NCBI RefSeq assembly: GCF_003985145.1
Contig: NZ_ML133524.1
Coordinates: forward strand, 62,001 to 126,000
DNA length: 64,000 bases
Direction: 5' to 3'
From: Rhizobium anhuiense
GTDB lineage: Bacteria > Pseudomonadota > Alphaproteobacteria > Rhizobiales > Rhizobiaceae
In this document: piece by piece, positions 25,796 through 34,767 of the stretch
How the letters are laid out: each line of letters begins with the position of its first letter
Numbering within the stretch: position 1 is the stretch's first letter
Translations under genes and position numbers: made by a program
The notes under the pieces: generated by a model
Database searches by the model: none
What the model saw: only the letters and a program-made list of their open reading frames with translations
What the model was told of the DNA's origin: nothing

Positions 25796-28168
25796 GTGAG
25801 CAGGATACCGCGCGAAAGAACAAATCCCGCGGGCAAGCGCCCCGGCAAGACAGGCCGCCCGGGCAAGGATGCTCCCGCCGTCGAGCCGCTGAACATCGTC
25901 CACGGCGCCCTGCCTTCGCGCGAGGTGATCCTGCGCTTCATCGCCGATCATCCGCAGAAAGCCTCCAAACGCGAACTCGCCAAGGCTTTCGGCCTGAAGG
26001 GCGACAACCGCGTCGAGCTCAAGCACATGCTGCAGGAACTCGAGCAGGAAGGCATGCTGCAGAAGAACCGCAAGTCGCTGATCCGTCCCGGTGCGCTGCC
26101 GCCCGTCACCGTTCTCGATATCACCACGCGCGACAAGGATGGCGATCTGATCGGCCGGCCGGCGGAATGGCCGGAAGACCAGGGCGTCGCACCCGCCGTC
26201 GCCATCCGCCAGCAATCGCCCGCAGGCCGCCAGGGCAAGGGCAAGGCGCCCGTCGCCGGCCTCGGCGACCGCATCCTGGCAAAGATCTTCCCGGCCGTCG
26301 ATCGCGGCGGGCCGGCCTATACGGCGCGGATCATCAAGGTGATCGACAGGCGCCGCGGCGCCTCGATGGGCGTCTTCCGCACCGCACCCGGCGGCGGTGG
26401 CCGGCTGCTGCCGATCGAACGGCGCGGCGAGGAAATGGTGATCGATCCCGACTTCACCGGCGGCGCCGCGGACGGCGACCTGGTCGAAGTGGAAGTCGCC
26501 CGTCTAGGCCGCTTCGGCCTGCCGCGCGCCAAGGTGCTTTCCGTCGTCGGTTCCGTCGGTTCGGAAAAGGCGATCTCGATGATCGCCATCCATGCACACG
26601 GCATCCCGCATGTCTTCCCGCCTGCGGTCATCGCCGAGGCGGATGACGCCAAGCCTGCCAACATGTCGCATCGCGAGGATTGGCGCGACGTGCCGCTGAT
26701 CACCATCGATCCGGCCGACGCCAAGGACCATGACGATGCGGTCTATGCCGAGCTCGACCCCTCGCCCGACAATCCCGGCGGCGTCCTCGTCACCGTCGCG
26801 ATTGCCGACGTTTCCTGGTATGTCCGCCCCAATTCGCCGCTCGACCGCGAGGCGCTGAAGCGCGGCAACTCGGTCTATTTCCCGGATCGCGTCGTGCCGA
26901 TGCTGCCGGAGCGCATCTCCAACGACCTCTGCTCGCTGAAGCAAGGCGTCGACCGCCCGGCGCTCGCCGTGCGCATGAGCTTTTCCGCGGAAGGCCGCAA
27001 GATCGGCCACACCTTCCATCGCATCATGATGAAGAGCGCCGCAAAGCTCTCCTACCAGCAGGCGCAGGCGGCGATCGACGGCAAGCCGGACGATCAGACC
27101 GGACCGATGCTCGAGCCGATCCTGAAGCCGCTCTGGCACGCCTATGAGGTGATGAAGCGCGGACGCGACCGGCGCCAGCCGCTGGAACTCGACATGCCGG
27201 AGCGCAAGATCCTGCTGAAGCCCGACGGCACGGTCGACCGGGTCTTCGTGCCGCCGCGGCTCGATGCGCACAAGCTGATCGAAGAAATGATGATCCAGGC
27301 GAATGTCTGCGCCGCCGAGACCCTGGAAAAGAAACGCCAGCCGCTGATCTACCGCATCCATGACGGCCCGACGCTCGCCAAGCAAGAAATCCTGCGCGAG
27401 TTCCTGGCGACACTCGGCATCTCGCTTGCCAAGGGCGGCAATATGCGCGCCAACAGCTTCAACGGCATTCTGGCGAAGGCGGACGGTACGCCGCACCAGA
27501 CGATGGTCAACGAGATGGTGCTGCGTTCGCAGAGCCAGGCGATCTACGGTCCCGAGAATATCGGCCATTTCGGCCTCAACCTGATGAAATACGCCCACTT
27601 CACCTCGCCGATCCGCCGCTACGCCGATCTCATCGTGCATCGCGCCCTCGTCGGTTCGCTGGGCTTCGGCGAAGGCGGCATTACGCCCGACGAAGAGGCG
27701 GCACTCGACGATATCGCCGCCGAAATCTCGACCTTCGAGCGCCGCGCCATGGCCGCCGAGCGCGAGACGGTCGACCGGCTGATCGCCCATCATCTGAGCG
27801 GCCGCGTCGGCGAGGAATTTGCCGGGCGGGTCTCGGGCGTGACGAAATCGGGGCTTTTTGTCGCCTTGCCGGACTATGGCGCCGACGGCTTCGTCCCTAT
27901 ATCTACGCTCGGCACCGATTATTTCATCTATGACGAGGCGCATCAGGCGCTGTCGGGGGAACGAACGGGGCTCGGCTATCGCCTGGGCGACAGCGTCACC
28001 GTGAAGCTTGCCGAAGCGATCCCGCTTGCCGGCGCGCTGCGTTTCGAGATGATCAGCGAGGGCCGCGAGATGCCGACGGCGGTGCGCTCCTTCCACAAAG
28101 CGGGCCGCCGCGACAGGGGCCAGGTCCGCAAGAAACCCGGAACGAGGCCGCCGCGCGGACGGCACTAG
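25796..28168 (+). CDS. rnr: ribonuclease R
   Basis: A 790-residue processive 3'-5' exoribonuclease able to degrade structured RNA. An N-terminal basic tail and winged-helix domain (VILRFIADHPQKASKRELAK) precede cold-shock-like domains. The RNB catalytic domain has the metal-binding DPADAKDHDDAVYAE, and the S1 domain reads GRVSGVTKSGLFVALPDYG. A basic C-terminus follows. The start is a GTG at 25796, just after the topA stop (TGA-c-GTG), implying coupled translation. Confidence 0.95.
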   Translation: MSRIPRERTNPAGKRPGKTGRPGKDAPAVEPLNIVHGALPSREVILRFIADHPQKASKRELAKAFGLKGDNRVELKHMLQELEQEGMLQKNRKSLIRPGALPPVTVLDITTRDKDGDLIGRPAEWPEDQGVAPAVAIRQQSPAGRQGKGKAPVAGLGDRILAKIFPAVDRGGPAYTARIIKVIDRRRGASMGVFRTAPGGGGRLLPIERRGEEMVIDPDFTGGAADGDLVEVEVARLGRFGLPRAKVLSVVGSVGSEKAISMIAIHAHGIPHVFPPAVIAEADDAKPANMSHREDWRDVPLITIDPADAKDHDDAVYAELDPSPDNPGGVLVTVAIADVSWYVRPNSPLDREALKRGNSVYFPDRVVPMLPERISNDLCSLKQGVDRPALAVRMSFSAEGRKIGHTFHRIMMKSAAKLSYQQAQAAIDGKPDDQTGPMLEPILKPLWHAYEVMKRGRDRRQPLELDMPERKILLKPDGTVDRVFVPPRLDAHKLIEEMMIQANVCAAETLEKKRQPLIYRIHDGPTLAKQEILREFLATLGISLAKGGNMRANSFNGILAKADGTPHQTMVNEMVLRSQSQAIYGPENIGHFGLNLMKYAHFTSPIRRYADLIVHRALVGSLGFGEGGITPDEEAALDDIAAEISTFERRAMAAERETVDRLIAHHLSGRVGEEFAGRVSGVTKSGLFVALPDYGADGFVPISTLGTDYFIYDEAHQALSGERTGLGYRLGDSVTVKLAEAIPLAGALRFEMISEGREMPTAVRSFHKAGRRDRGQVRKKPGTRPPRGRH

Positions 28169-28176
28169 CCCACCGG

Positions 28177-28270
28177 CTCGAAAATCGGAATCGATTTTCG
28201 AAAAGCGCGATGCAAGGATTGAAAGAGTTAGAGCGTTCTTTGTGCGTCCGAAAGGACGCACGGGGCTCTA
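28177..28270. repeat. rhizobial-type intergenic palindromic repeat
   Basis: Two perfect inverted repeats lie side by side: CGAAAATCG-gaat-CGATTTTCG (28179-28200) and GTGCGTCC-gaaa-GGACGCAC (28242-28261), joined by a conserved-looking linker containing GAGCG. I recognise this combination as a dispersed element common between rhizobial genes. It fills the gap between rnr and the DUF983 gene. Confidence 0.65.
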
Positions 28271-28291
28271 TGTCCGAAAGAGGAACAGGCG

Positions 28292-28744
28292 ATGATCACA
28301 CCGACCGATCCGGCGGTCCGCTACGGAGATGCGCCCGAGGTCGAGCGTCCGGTTGGGCGCTCGGTCATGCGCGGGCTGATGAACCGCTGCCCGGCCTGCG
28401 GTAACGGCAAGCTCTTTCGCGCCTTCCTGAAACCGGTCGATCATTGCGCGGCCTGCGGCGAGGCGATGCATCACCAACGCGCCGACGACCTGCCGCCCTA
28501 TATCGTCATTCTCGTCCTTGGCCACGTCGTGGTCGGCGGCTATATGCTGACCGACCTGACTTTCGTGCTGCCGGTCTGGGTGCACCTTGCCATCTGGGCG
28601 CCGATCACCGTCATCACAGCGCTCGCCTCGATCCAGCCTATCAAGGGCGGCGTCATCGGCCTGCAGTGGGCGCTGCGCATGCACGGTTTCGGCGGGGAGA
28701 GTGATGGTGCGGACGATTATGACATCCCCGGCCGGCCGGATTAG
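28292..28744 (+). CDS. DUF983 family membrane protein
   Basis: A 150-residue protein with two CxxC pairs (NRCPACGNG, DHCAACGEA) near residues 32-58, probably a zinc site. Two membrane helices follow (YIVILVLGHVVVGGYM; WAPITVITALASIQP). This layout defines DUF983. GAGGAA lies just before the ATG. In alphaproteobacteria the family often sits near rnr, as here. The function is not established. Confidence 0.85.
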   Translation: MITPTDPAVRYGDAPEVERPVGRSVMRGLMNRCPACGNGKLFRAFLKPVDHCAACGEAMHHQRADDLPPYIVILVLGHVVVGGYMLTDLTFVLPVWVHLAIWAPITVITALASIQPIKGGVIGLQWALRMHGFGGESDGADDYDIPGRPD

Positions 28745-28803
28745 AGCATGTCGAGCAAAAGCGCGAGCCGCGAATCTGAAAGATCGCGACGCACTTTAGC
28801 GCC
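28743..28803. repeat. degenerate dispersed repeat, plus empty spacer to 29054
   Basis: The segment beginning AGAGCATGTCGAGCAAAAGC right at the DUF983 stop resembles another repeat family common in rhizobial intergenic DNA; this is from memory and uncertain. The remaining spacer to the MFS gene (28804-29054) contains TTGACA at 28888-28893 with a poor -10 (CTGAAC) and nothing else I can name. Confidence 0.4.
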
Positions 28804-29054
28804 TTCACCTTCCAGACATATTTAACGTGTAGTGCCAGCGCTCCACCGATCACCACCCGAACGCGGCAGCCGACGATCCTCAACGACTTGACATGGTACG
28901 CTTTTCTTGTCTGAACAGGCTTCACATTCCGCAGGTGGTCACTCACATCGGAAATACTGCGAAACGCTGCCCGTCACCTGGATTTGGCACGCCTGTGTCT
29001 TTCTATGCGAGGTGACAGGCCGGTTCGCTCGCGTAGCTTTCTAAGGATGGATAA

Positions 29055-30239
29055 ATGTCTCAGCCGAGAAACGGCACACCGGGCGATGTCGAGGAAATCC
29101 ATTGGCCTTCTCTGGTGGCAGCCATCTCGTCCATATCAGCCGTCGGCATAGCAATCGGCCTCGGACTCCCGCTTCTCAGCATCATCCTCGAAAAACGCGG
29201 CATCTCGTCCACCTTGATCGGGCTCAACACGGCGATGGCCGGGGTTGCGGCGATGGCCGCCGCACCAATCACCACCAAGCTTGCCCATAAATACGGCGTT
29301 GCGCCGACGATGCTCTGGGCGGTGCTGATTTCGGCGCTGAGCGCGCTCGGTTTTTATTACGCCGAGGATTTCTGGATGTGGTTTCCGCTGCGTTTCGCCT
29401 TCCATGGCGCGACGACGACGCTGTTCATCCTCTCCGAATTCTGGATCAATGCCGCTTCGCCGCCTTCCAAGCGCGGCTTCGTGCTCGGCATCTACGCGAC
29501 GGTGCTTTCCCTTGGCTTTGCGGCCGGGCCGCTGCTCTTTTCGATCCTCGGCAGCGACGGCATCTTCCCCTTCCTGATCGGCGCCGCCGCCATCCTGCTT
29601 GCCGCCATCCCGATCTTCATCGCCCGCGACGAAAGCCCGGTGCTCGAGGAAAAACCGGAGCTGCATTTCATGCGCTACGTCTTCCTGGTGCCGACGGCGA
29701 CGGCGGCGGTCTTCATCTTCGGCGCGGTCGAAGCGGGCGGGCTGTCGCTTTTCCCGATCTTTGCCGTGCGCGCCCATTTCACCGAATCGCAGGCAGCACT
29801 TCTGCTGACCATGATGGGTGTCGGCAACGTCATCTTTCAGATCCCGCTCGGCCTGCTCTCCGACCGCATCGGCGACAAGCGGCCGCTTCTGGCTGCCATG
29901 GCGCTGATGGGGTTCATCGGCTCGATGATGCTGCCGCTGCTGGTCGACAACTGGCTGCTGATGGCCGGGCTCCTGCTTTTCTGGGGCGGCTGCGTCTCCG
30001 GCCTCTATACGGTCGGACTCAGCCATCTCGGCTCGCGGCTGACGGGTTCCGACCTTGCGGCGGCCAATGCTGCCTTCGTCTTCTGTTATGCGATGGGAAC
30101 CGTGGCCGGGCCGCAGGCGATCGGCGCGGCGATCGATGTCGCTGGAAATAATGGTTTTGCCTGGGCGATTGCCGCCTTCTTCGGCCTGTACGCGCTACTT
30201 TCCGGCATCAGACTGATGTTCATTCGAAAACGGACTTGA
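29055..30239 (+). CDS. MFS transporter
   Basis: A 394-residue inner-membrane transporter with about 12 hydrophobic segments in two halves. A loop motif after helix 2 (KLAHKYGV) and a second in the C-terminal half ([13 protein letters not shown]) match the major-facilitator pattern. The overall type is the YcaD/YfkF-like branch. The substrate is not evident and no regulator is adjacent. The stop codon lies within the rpmG promoter region. Confidence 0.85.
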   Translation: MSQPRNGTPGDVEEIHWPSLVAAISSISAVGIAIGLGLPLLSIILEKRGISSTLIGLNTAMAGVAAMAAAPITTKLAHKYGVAPTMLWAVLISALSALGFYYAEDFWMWFPLRFAFHGATTTLFILSEFWINAASPPSKRGFVLGIYATVLSLGFAAGPLLFSILGSDGIFPFLIGAAAILLAAIPIFIARDESPVLEEKPELHFMRYVFLVPTATAAVFIFGAVEAGGLSLFPIFAVRAHFTESQAALLLTMMGVGNVIFQIPLGLLSDRIGDKRPLLAAMALMGFIGSMMLPLLVDNWLLMAGLLLFWGGCVSGLYTVGLSHLGSRLTGSDLAAANAAFVFCYAMGTVAGPQAIGAAIDVAGNNGFAWAIAAFFGLYALLSGIRLMFIRKRT

Positions 30240-30263
30240 CTTTTCGGGCTGGATTCGTAGTTT
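30236..30263 (+). promoter_or_regulatory. rpmG promoter
   Basis: TTGACT (30236-30241, overlapping the MFS stop codon), 16 bp, TAGTTT (30258-30263). The predicted leader is about 60 nt. Confidence 0.5.
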
Positions 30264-30331
30264 CGCGCCAGAATTTGCCGTGGAGCCCATCCGGCTTCCA
30301 CGGCTTTCATTTTCTTAAAGGCAGGACGACC

Positions 30332-30499
30332 ATGGCCAAGGCTACAACAATCAAGATCAAGCTGCTGTCGACAGCCGACACCGGTTTCTTCTACGTCACG
30401 ACGAAGAACAGCCGTACGATGACGGACAAGATGACGAAGACGAAGTACGACCCGATTGCTAAGAAGCATGTCGAGTTCAAGGAAACCAAGATCAAGTAA
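30332..30499 (+). CDS. rpmG: 50S ribosomal protein L33
   Basis: 55 residues beginning [20 protein letters not shown], with the conserved YVTTKNSR and [14 protein letters not shown] stretches of L33. It is the zinc-free form (no CxxC pairs). ATG 30332 is chosen because upstream codons do not resemble L33 and would overlap the promoter. It is followed by a terminator 21 bp after the stop. Confidence 0.97.
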   Translation: MAKATTIKIKLLSTADTGFFYVTTKNSRTMTDKMTKTKYDPIAKKHVEFKETKIK

Positions 30500-30520
30500 T
30501 CGCTTGAGCTGACGGATTTC

Positions 30521-30554
30521 AAAAAAGCGCGCGCTTTCGGGTTGCGCGTTTTTT
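30521..30554 (+). terminator. intrinsic terminator of rpmG
   Basis: AAAAAA (30521-30526), a GC stem CGCGC / GCGCG with a short loop, then TTTTTT (30549-30554). Confidence 0.8.
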
Positions 30555-30594
30555 ATTGTCCGGATGATCGTCTTTGAGAGATGATAGCGCAAAC

Positions 30595-30715
30595 AGACAA
30601 AACGCCGCCCTTCCATCTTCGGGAAGTGACGGCGTTTTTGTGAAAGGGGGTCGGCCAGCATGCAAAACGGCACGAGGAACCGCTATAACTTGCCTACTAG
30701 CCGACCGACCCCACG
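30595..30715 (-). ncRNA. candidate structured small RNA (strand uncertain)
   Basis: There are two hairpins. AAAACGCCG / CGGCGTTTT (30599-30607 / 30630-30638) has an inner CTTCC / GGAAG stem and short T-runs on both sides. GGGGTCGG / CCGACCCC (30647-30654 / 30705-30712) encloses about 50 nt. On the minus strand this reads as a large stem-loop followed by a terminator, as in a small RNA. It lies in a 750-bp gap between convergent rpmG and pleD (30500-31248). No known RNA family is recognised, and no promoter is convincing. Confidence 0.25.
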
Positions 30716-30956
30716 ACCCAGGAGATGCGGCGGACCTGAGCATCATGGGGTATCGACAACTCCTCAACGGGAGCGCTTCTCTTATGAGCCGATAATTTGC
30801 GCAGAAATGAAAGAAAATCAACAAATTCTTAATGGTGAAATTTGTTAGCCTGATTCTATGGTTAAAAGTCCAGATTTGGGACATACAAAGATTTGTCGGC
30901 TCTGCTTGGGCTTGAAGCCTAGAGTTGGACCATCCCAAGAAATTCGACAATATAAC

Positions 30957-31100
30957 TTAACAACTTACGCCTCCCCTCCCCTTACGTGAGGTGACGTCGC
31001 CGCAGTCTATTTGGCCCTTCCGGCGACAGGCATTTTTTATAGTCTCAATTTCATCTTGAGCCAGCGGCCAGACATCCTCAACACTGTCGCAGGTCGACAT
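30957..31100 (-). CDS. possible 47-residue orphan protein
   Basis: An ATG at 31100 opens a frame beginning MSTCDSVEDVWPLAQDEIET, with protein-like composition (amphipathic, three further Cys, basic tail ending GGVSC) and stop TAA at 30959-30957. The frame stays open upstream of the ATG as well, so this could be the remnant of a longer gene. No Shine-Dalgarno sequence is visible. An inverted repeat GTCGCCG / CGGCGAC (30996-31002 / 31021-31027) followed by a T-run on the plus strand overlaps it, so the region might instead encode a plus-strand RNA. Confidence 0.25.
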   Translation of the reverse strand: MSTCDSVEDVWPLAQDEIETIKNACRRKGQIDCGDVTSRKGRGGVSC

Positions 31101-31248
31101 ATCCGCAGCAACGCCGATGGTCCATTTTTGGGCTATTGAGTTGCAAAATTTTCGCCCCGCATTGCATAAGCGAAGATTAAAAATCGGTAACGATTGGCTT
31201 ACAGCGGTGGAAAACCCGCAAATGGTGCCTATGGCGGCAACTGATTCG

Positions 31249-32622
31249 TCAGGCGGCTGCGGCGACCACGCGGTTGCGGCCGGTATTCTTGGCCTCGTAA
31301 AGGGCCAGATCCGCCTGTTTCATCAGCTGGTCCGGGGTCAGTACCGCCGCAATCCGCGAGGCGATGCCGAAGGAAGCGGTGACGTTCAGCGCTTGGCCGG
31401 CGTGTTTCAGCATGAAGGGAGCGCTTTCGATCGCCGCGCGCAGACGCTCGGCTACAGTGGCGGCAATTTCCGGCGAGGTGTCGGGCATCACGACGACGAA
31501 TTCCTCGCCACCGTAGCGGCAGGCGAGATCGGCGCCACGGATGGTCGAACGGACGCGATTTGCGAATTCGCGCAGCACTTCGTCGCCGCCGTCATGGCCG
31601 TAGGTGTCGTTTACCTGCTTGAAGCGATCGATATCGGTGATCAACACCGAAAGAGGTCGGCCCCGGGCCATCGAACGGTTGAAGAGTACGTTCAGATGGT
31701 TGTCGAGATAGCGCCGGTTATAAAGGCCGGTCAGCGGATCGGTGACGGCAAGCTCGATCGTCTGCTTGACGCTGGCGCGCAGGCGGTCGTTGTAGCGCTT
31801 GCGGCGGATCTGCGTCAGGCTGCGGGCAACAAGCTCGTTGGGATCGACCGGGCGGATGATGTAATCGTTGACGCCGAGATCGAGCGCGCGCACCACCATG
31901 TCGTCCGCGCCCTGCTCGGTGATGATCAAAATCGGCAGGAAGCGCGTGCGCTCCAGCGAGCGCAGCTGCGAGCAGAGGCGAAGCGGATCGTAGTCATCGA
32001 AATTGGCATTGACGATGACGAGATCGAAGGCGCTTTCGGCCGCCTCGAAGAGGGCAGCCTGCGGATCGGAAAGGGCAAGCACGTCGGCGACCGGCTTCAG
32101 CGCCTTGACGAGGCGCTCCTGCGAATTGGCGCGGCCGTCAACGAGCAACACTTGAGCGGTCTCATCGGCGCGGCCCTCGCCTGCCCGCGCGAGGTCGTCG
32201 ATGCCCATCGTATGGGCGGTATCGGAGCGGATGCGCAGCTCGTCGCTCAACGTCTTCAGCCGCAGCAGGCTCTTCACCCGAGAGATCAGCTGCAGATCGT
32301 TGACCGGCTTGGTGAGGAAATCATCGGCGCCAGCCTTCAGGCCGCGCACGCGATCGGCCGGCTGGTCGAGCGCGGTGACCATGACGACTGGAATATGGGC
32401 TGTCTTCTGGCTCGCCTTCAGCCGTTCGCAGACCTCGAAACCGTCTATGCCGGGCATCATGATGTCGAGCAGGATGAGATCGACCTGGTTGCGCTCGCAG
32501 ATCGCCAGCGCCGTGTAGCCGTCGGCTGCGGTCATCACGTCGAAATACTCCGCGAGCAGCCGCGCCTCAAGCAGCTTCACGTTGGCCGGAATATCGTCAA
32601 CCACCAGTATTCGCGCAGTCAT
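31249..32622 (-). CDS. pleD: response regulator diguanylate cyclase PleD
   Basis: A 457-residue protein making cyclic di-GMP. The order is REC1 (1-120, phosphoacceptor D53 in LLDIMMPGIDGF), a second degenerate REC (about 155-280) and GGDEF (about 295-457) with active-site GGEEF. The product-inhibition site RxxD (RGAD) lies just before GGEEF. In Caulobacter, PleD phosphorylation drives its dimerisation and cyclase activity at the developing pole. It lies 18 nt after divK, a conserved operon. Confidence 0.95.
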   Translation of the reverse strand: MTARILVVDDIPANVKLLEARLLAEYFDVMTAADGYTALAICERNQVDLILLDIMMPGIDGFEVCERLKASQKTAHIPVVMVTALDQPADRVRGLKAGADDFLTKPVNDLQLISRVKSLLRLKTLSDELRIRSDTAHTMGIDDLARAGEGRADETAQVLLVDGRANSQERLVKALKPVADVLALSDPQAALFEAAESAFDLVIVNANFDDYDPLRLCSQLRSLERTRFLPILIITEQGADDMVVRALDLGVNDYIIRPVDPNELVARSLTQIRRKRYNDRLRASVKQTIELAVTDPLTGLYNRRYLDNHLNVLFNRSMARGRPLSVLITDIDRFKQVNDTYGHDGGDEVLREFANRVRSTIRGADLACRYGGEEFVVVMPDTSPEIAATVAERLRAAIESAPFMLKHAGQALNVTASFGIASRIAAVLTPDQLMKQADLALYEAKNTGRNRVVAAAA

Positions 32623-32640
32623 AAGTGTCTTTCCGATGCG

Positions 32641-33012
32641 TCAAGCATCGCCCAGATAGGTCTTGATCGTCTCGATGAATTTTGGAACCGAGATCGGCTT
32701 GGAAACATAGGCCTCGCAGCCGCCCTGGCGGATCCGCTCCTCGTCGCCCTTCATCGCGAAAGCCGTGACGGCGATGACGGGAATCACATGCAGCTCGTCG
32801 TCTTCCTTCAGCCATTTGGTGACTTCGAGGCCGGAGACCTCGGGAAGCTGAATGTCCATGAGGATGAGATCGGGGCGATGCTTGCGCGCCAGATCCAGCG
32901 CCTCCATGCCGTTTCGGGTCTGGATCGTGGTATAACCGGACGCCTCGATGAGGTCGCGAAAGAGCTTCATGTTGAGCTCGTTATCTTCTACAATCATCAC
33001 CTGTTTGGGCAT
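32641..33012 (-). CDS. divK: single-domain response regulator DivK
   Basis: A 123-residue receiver domain with no output domain. Acidic pocket ED (VMIVEDNE), phosphoacceptor D53 ([13 protein letters not shown]), the Thr in AVTAFA and the Lys in YVSKPIS are all present. DivK links the PleC/DivJ kinases to the CtrA pathway in alphaproteobacteria and is essential in several. It is first in the divK-pleD operon and divergent from the DUF3572 gene. Confidence 0.95.
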   Translation of the reverse strand: MPKQVMIVEDNELNMKLFRDLIEASGYTTIQTRNGMEALDLARKHRPDLILMDIQLPEVSGLEVTKWLKEDDELHVIPVIAVTAFAMKGDEERIRQGGCEAYVSKPISVPKFIETIKTYLGDA

Positions 33013-33144
33013 GACAAGCTGTCCCTACGTCCGTTCGCGCAGCGGTTCGTCCCATGAGAAAGGCACATGCGGACAAAAGCTGCGTGAAACCGATAGCGCA
33101 CGCTACCGGTATTTGGTTGAAGAAAAGGTAACTTACCCCGCGAA

Positions 33145-33453
33145 ATGCAAAGCAACTTCAAGACATCGAAACAACTGGCAGCCGACCCGCACGAGACGGC
33201 GATTGCCGTGCTCGGCTGGCTTGCCGGCGATCCCGACATGTTCGGCCGCTTTCTCGCCCTGACGGGTGTGGCGCCCGGCCAGGTGCGCAACGCCGTCAAC
33301 GATCCGGGATTTCTCGCCGGCATGATGGATTTCCTGATGAACCACGAACCGACGGCCTTGGCCTTCTGCGCGGCAAGCGGCATAAGCCCGGAGACGGTGA
33401 CCGCCGCCTGGCGGCATTTCTCTTCGCCGGGCCTCGATTCCGGAGAATACTGA
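33145..33453 (+). CDS. DUF3572 family protein
   Basis: A 102-residue small acidic, alpha-helical protein containing AIAVLGWLAGDPDMFGRFLALTG spread over residues about 18-40, and NHEPTALAFC later. The pattern matches DUF3572, which is confined to alphaproteobacteria and has no known function. Its usual neighbourhood by divK supports the call. The next gene starts 2 nt after its stop. Confidence 0.8.
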   Translation: MQSNFKTSKQLAADPHETAIAVLGWLAGDPDMFGRFLALTGVAPGQVRNAVNDPGFLAGMMDFLMNHEPTALAFCAASGISPETVTAAWRHFSSPGLDSGEY

Positions 33454-33455
33454 CC

Positions 33456-34130
33456 GTGACCTCCGGGGAATTCGACATCTCGCATATTCGCCTCGGCGAA
33501 CGGCCGCTGATCGTCTGCGACGTCGACGACGTCGTGCTGCAGTTCATCGGTCCCTTCCAGCTTTTCCTCGAGAGCCAGGGGCATGCGTTTCTGCCGCGAT
33601 CGTTCCGGCTTCACGGCAACATCGTCTCGCAGGCGGATGGCACGGAGATCGAGGATCAGCAGGTCAGTCGGCTGATCGAGGAGTTCTTCGAAGCGCAGGA
33701 GCAGTGGCAGACGCCGCTCGATCGCGTCGTCGAAACGCTCGACCGGCTTTCCGAAGAGGCCGATGTGCTTTTCCTGACGGCCATGCAGCCGCGGTTCCAG
33801 GACCAGCGCCGTCGCCTGCTCGACAGGATGGGCCTGCTTTTTCCGCTGCTTGCCACCGAACAGCCCAAGGGGCCGATCGTTCACGCCTTGCATGCCAGCC
33901 GCTCCCTTCCCGTCGTCTTCATCGATGATATGGCGCGCAATCTGCATTCCGTCAGGGATCACGTCGCCGATTGCCTGCTCATTCATCTGATGCCGAACTC
34001 ACCTGTCCATCGTTTCGCACCGGCGGCCGCCGATGACATTACCCGCGCTACGGACTGGACGCATGTGGCCGAACTCATCGAGGCGCATTTTCTGTCCGGC
34101 GCGGTCACTCGCGCAGTTCCAGCCGCATGA
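33456..34130 (+). CDS. HAD-like protein of unknown function
   Basis: 224 residues starting at GTG 33456, two bases after the DUF3572 stop. It shows HAD-type landmarks: VCDVDDVVLQF (DxD nucleophile motif), VLFLTAMQP (motif II-like T), PKGPIVHAL (Lys) and VVFIDDMARN (acidic DD motif). A phosphatase-like activity is plausible, but the substrate is unknown. The 3' end overlaps the convergent GNAT gene by 26 bp. Confidence 0.75.
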   Translation: MTSGEFDISHIRLGERPLIVCDVDDVVLQFIGPFQLFLESQGHAFLPRSFRLHGNIVSQADGTEIEDQQVSRLIEEFFEAQEQWQTPLDRVVETLDRLSEEADVLFLTAMQPRFQDQRRRLLDRMGLLFPLLATEQPKGPIVHALHASRSLPVVFIDDMARNLHSVRDHVADCLLIHLMPNSPVHRFAPAAADDITRATDWTHVAELIEAHFLSGAVTRAVPAA

Positions 34131-34698
34131 GCGGACGGCCGTCCTTGCGCCGCGCCACCGTTTCGAAACCGGCGGCATCAAAGATCGCCGTCGAACCGAT
34201 GCAGAGCGTCACGGATTTCGACTGCTTCACATGATCGATCGGGCAGGCTTCGAGCAGCCGCGCTCCCTGGCGCCGGGCATGATCAATCGCGGCGGCGAGC
34301 AGGCGATGGCTCATTCCCTTGCCGCGCAGTTTGGGCAGCAGGAAAAAGCAACTGACGGCCCAGATGGACGGATCATGCGCATCGTCTTCCTCCAGCGGCC
34401 GCGAGACGGTGCGCGGCGAATTGAACTGTGGCACGTCATGACGCGGCCCGACCTGCACCCAGGCGACCGGCGCGCCGTCGGCATAACAGAGGATGCCCGG
34501 CGGCGGGCCTGCCTTGATCCGCTCCCGGATATGCGCCTTGCGCTCGTCGGGCGCCATCTCGGTCCTGATCGCATGCGGCAGGCGCAACGCAACGCACCAG
34601 CAGTTATAGAAGGCACCCTGCGGCCCGAACAGGATTTCGAAGTCGTCCCAGCGCTCTGAGGTGACCGGTTCGAAACGAAGGTCGTTATCCAAAGGCAA
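34105..34698 (-). CDS. GNAT family N-acetyltransferase
   Basis: A 197-residue protein with the acetyl-CoA-binding loop LRGKGMSHRLL (R/Q-x-x-G-x-G/A pattern) and the beta4 segment WAVSCFFLLPKL before it. FYNCWCVALR and CYADGAPVAWVQVG lie in the N-terminal half. The substrate is unknown. It is divergent from dinB and its stop lies inside the HAD-like gene. Confidence 0.8.
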   Translation of the reverse strand: MPLDNDLRFEPVTSERWDDFEILFGPQGAFYNCWCVALRLPHAIRTEMAPDERKAHIRERIKAGPPPGILCYADGAPVAWVQVGPRHDVPQFNSPRTVSRPLEEDDAHDPSIWAVSCFFLLPKLRGKGMSHRLLAAAIDHARRQGARLLEACPIDHVKQSKSVTLCIGSTAIFDAAGFETVARRKDGRPLMRLELRE

Positions 34699-34712
34699 AG
34701 CTCCCGCGTCTC

Positions 34713-34741
34713 TTGTGACTCGGAAGCTTAAGGCGTAATGT
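34713..34741 (+). promoter_or_regulatory. dinB promoter
   Basis: TTGTGA (34713-34718), exactly 17 bp, TAATGT (34736-34741). The predicted transcript start is near 34748, inside the LexA box. Confidence 0.6.
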
Positions 34742-34747
34742 CCCGGC

Positions 34748-34762
34748 GTTCAATCTTTGTTC
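34748..34762 (+). promoter_or_regulatory. LexA (SOS) box of dinB
   Basis: GTTC-aatcttt-GTTC matches exactly the alphaproteobacterial LexA site GTTC-N7-GTTC. It overlaps the predicted transcript start of dinB, a gene of the SOS response in many bacteria. Confidence 0.85.
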
Positions 34763-34767
34763 TCATC

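Noticed and set aside
31117..33057. 646-codon plus-strand frame opposite pleD and divK
   Set aside because: Shadow of two well-conserved genes; no ribosome binding site and antisense-type composition.
34738..34767. Upstream dinB start
   Set aside because: It would put the promoter -10 and LexA box inside the coding region, although AAGG before it keeps it possible.
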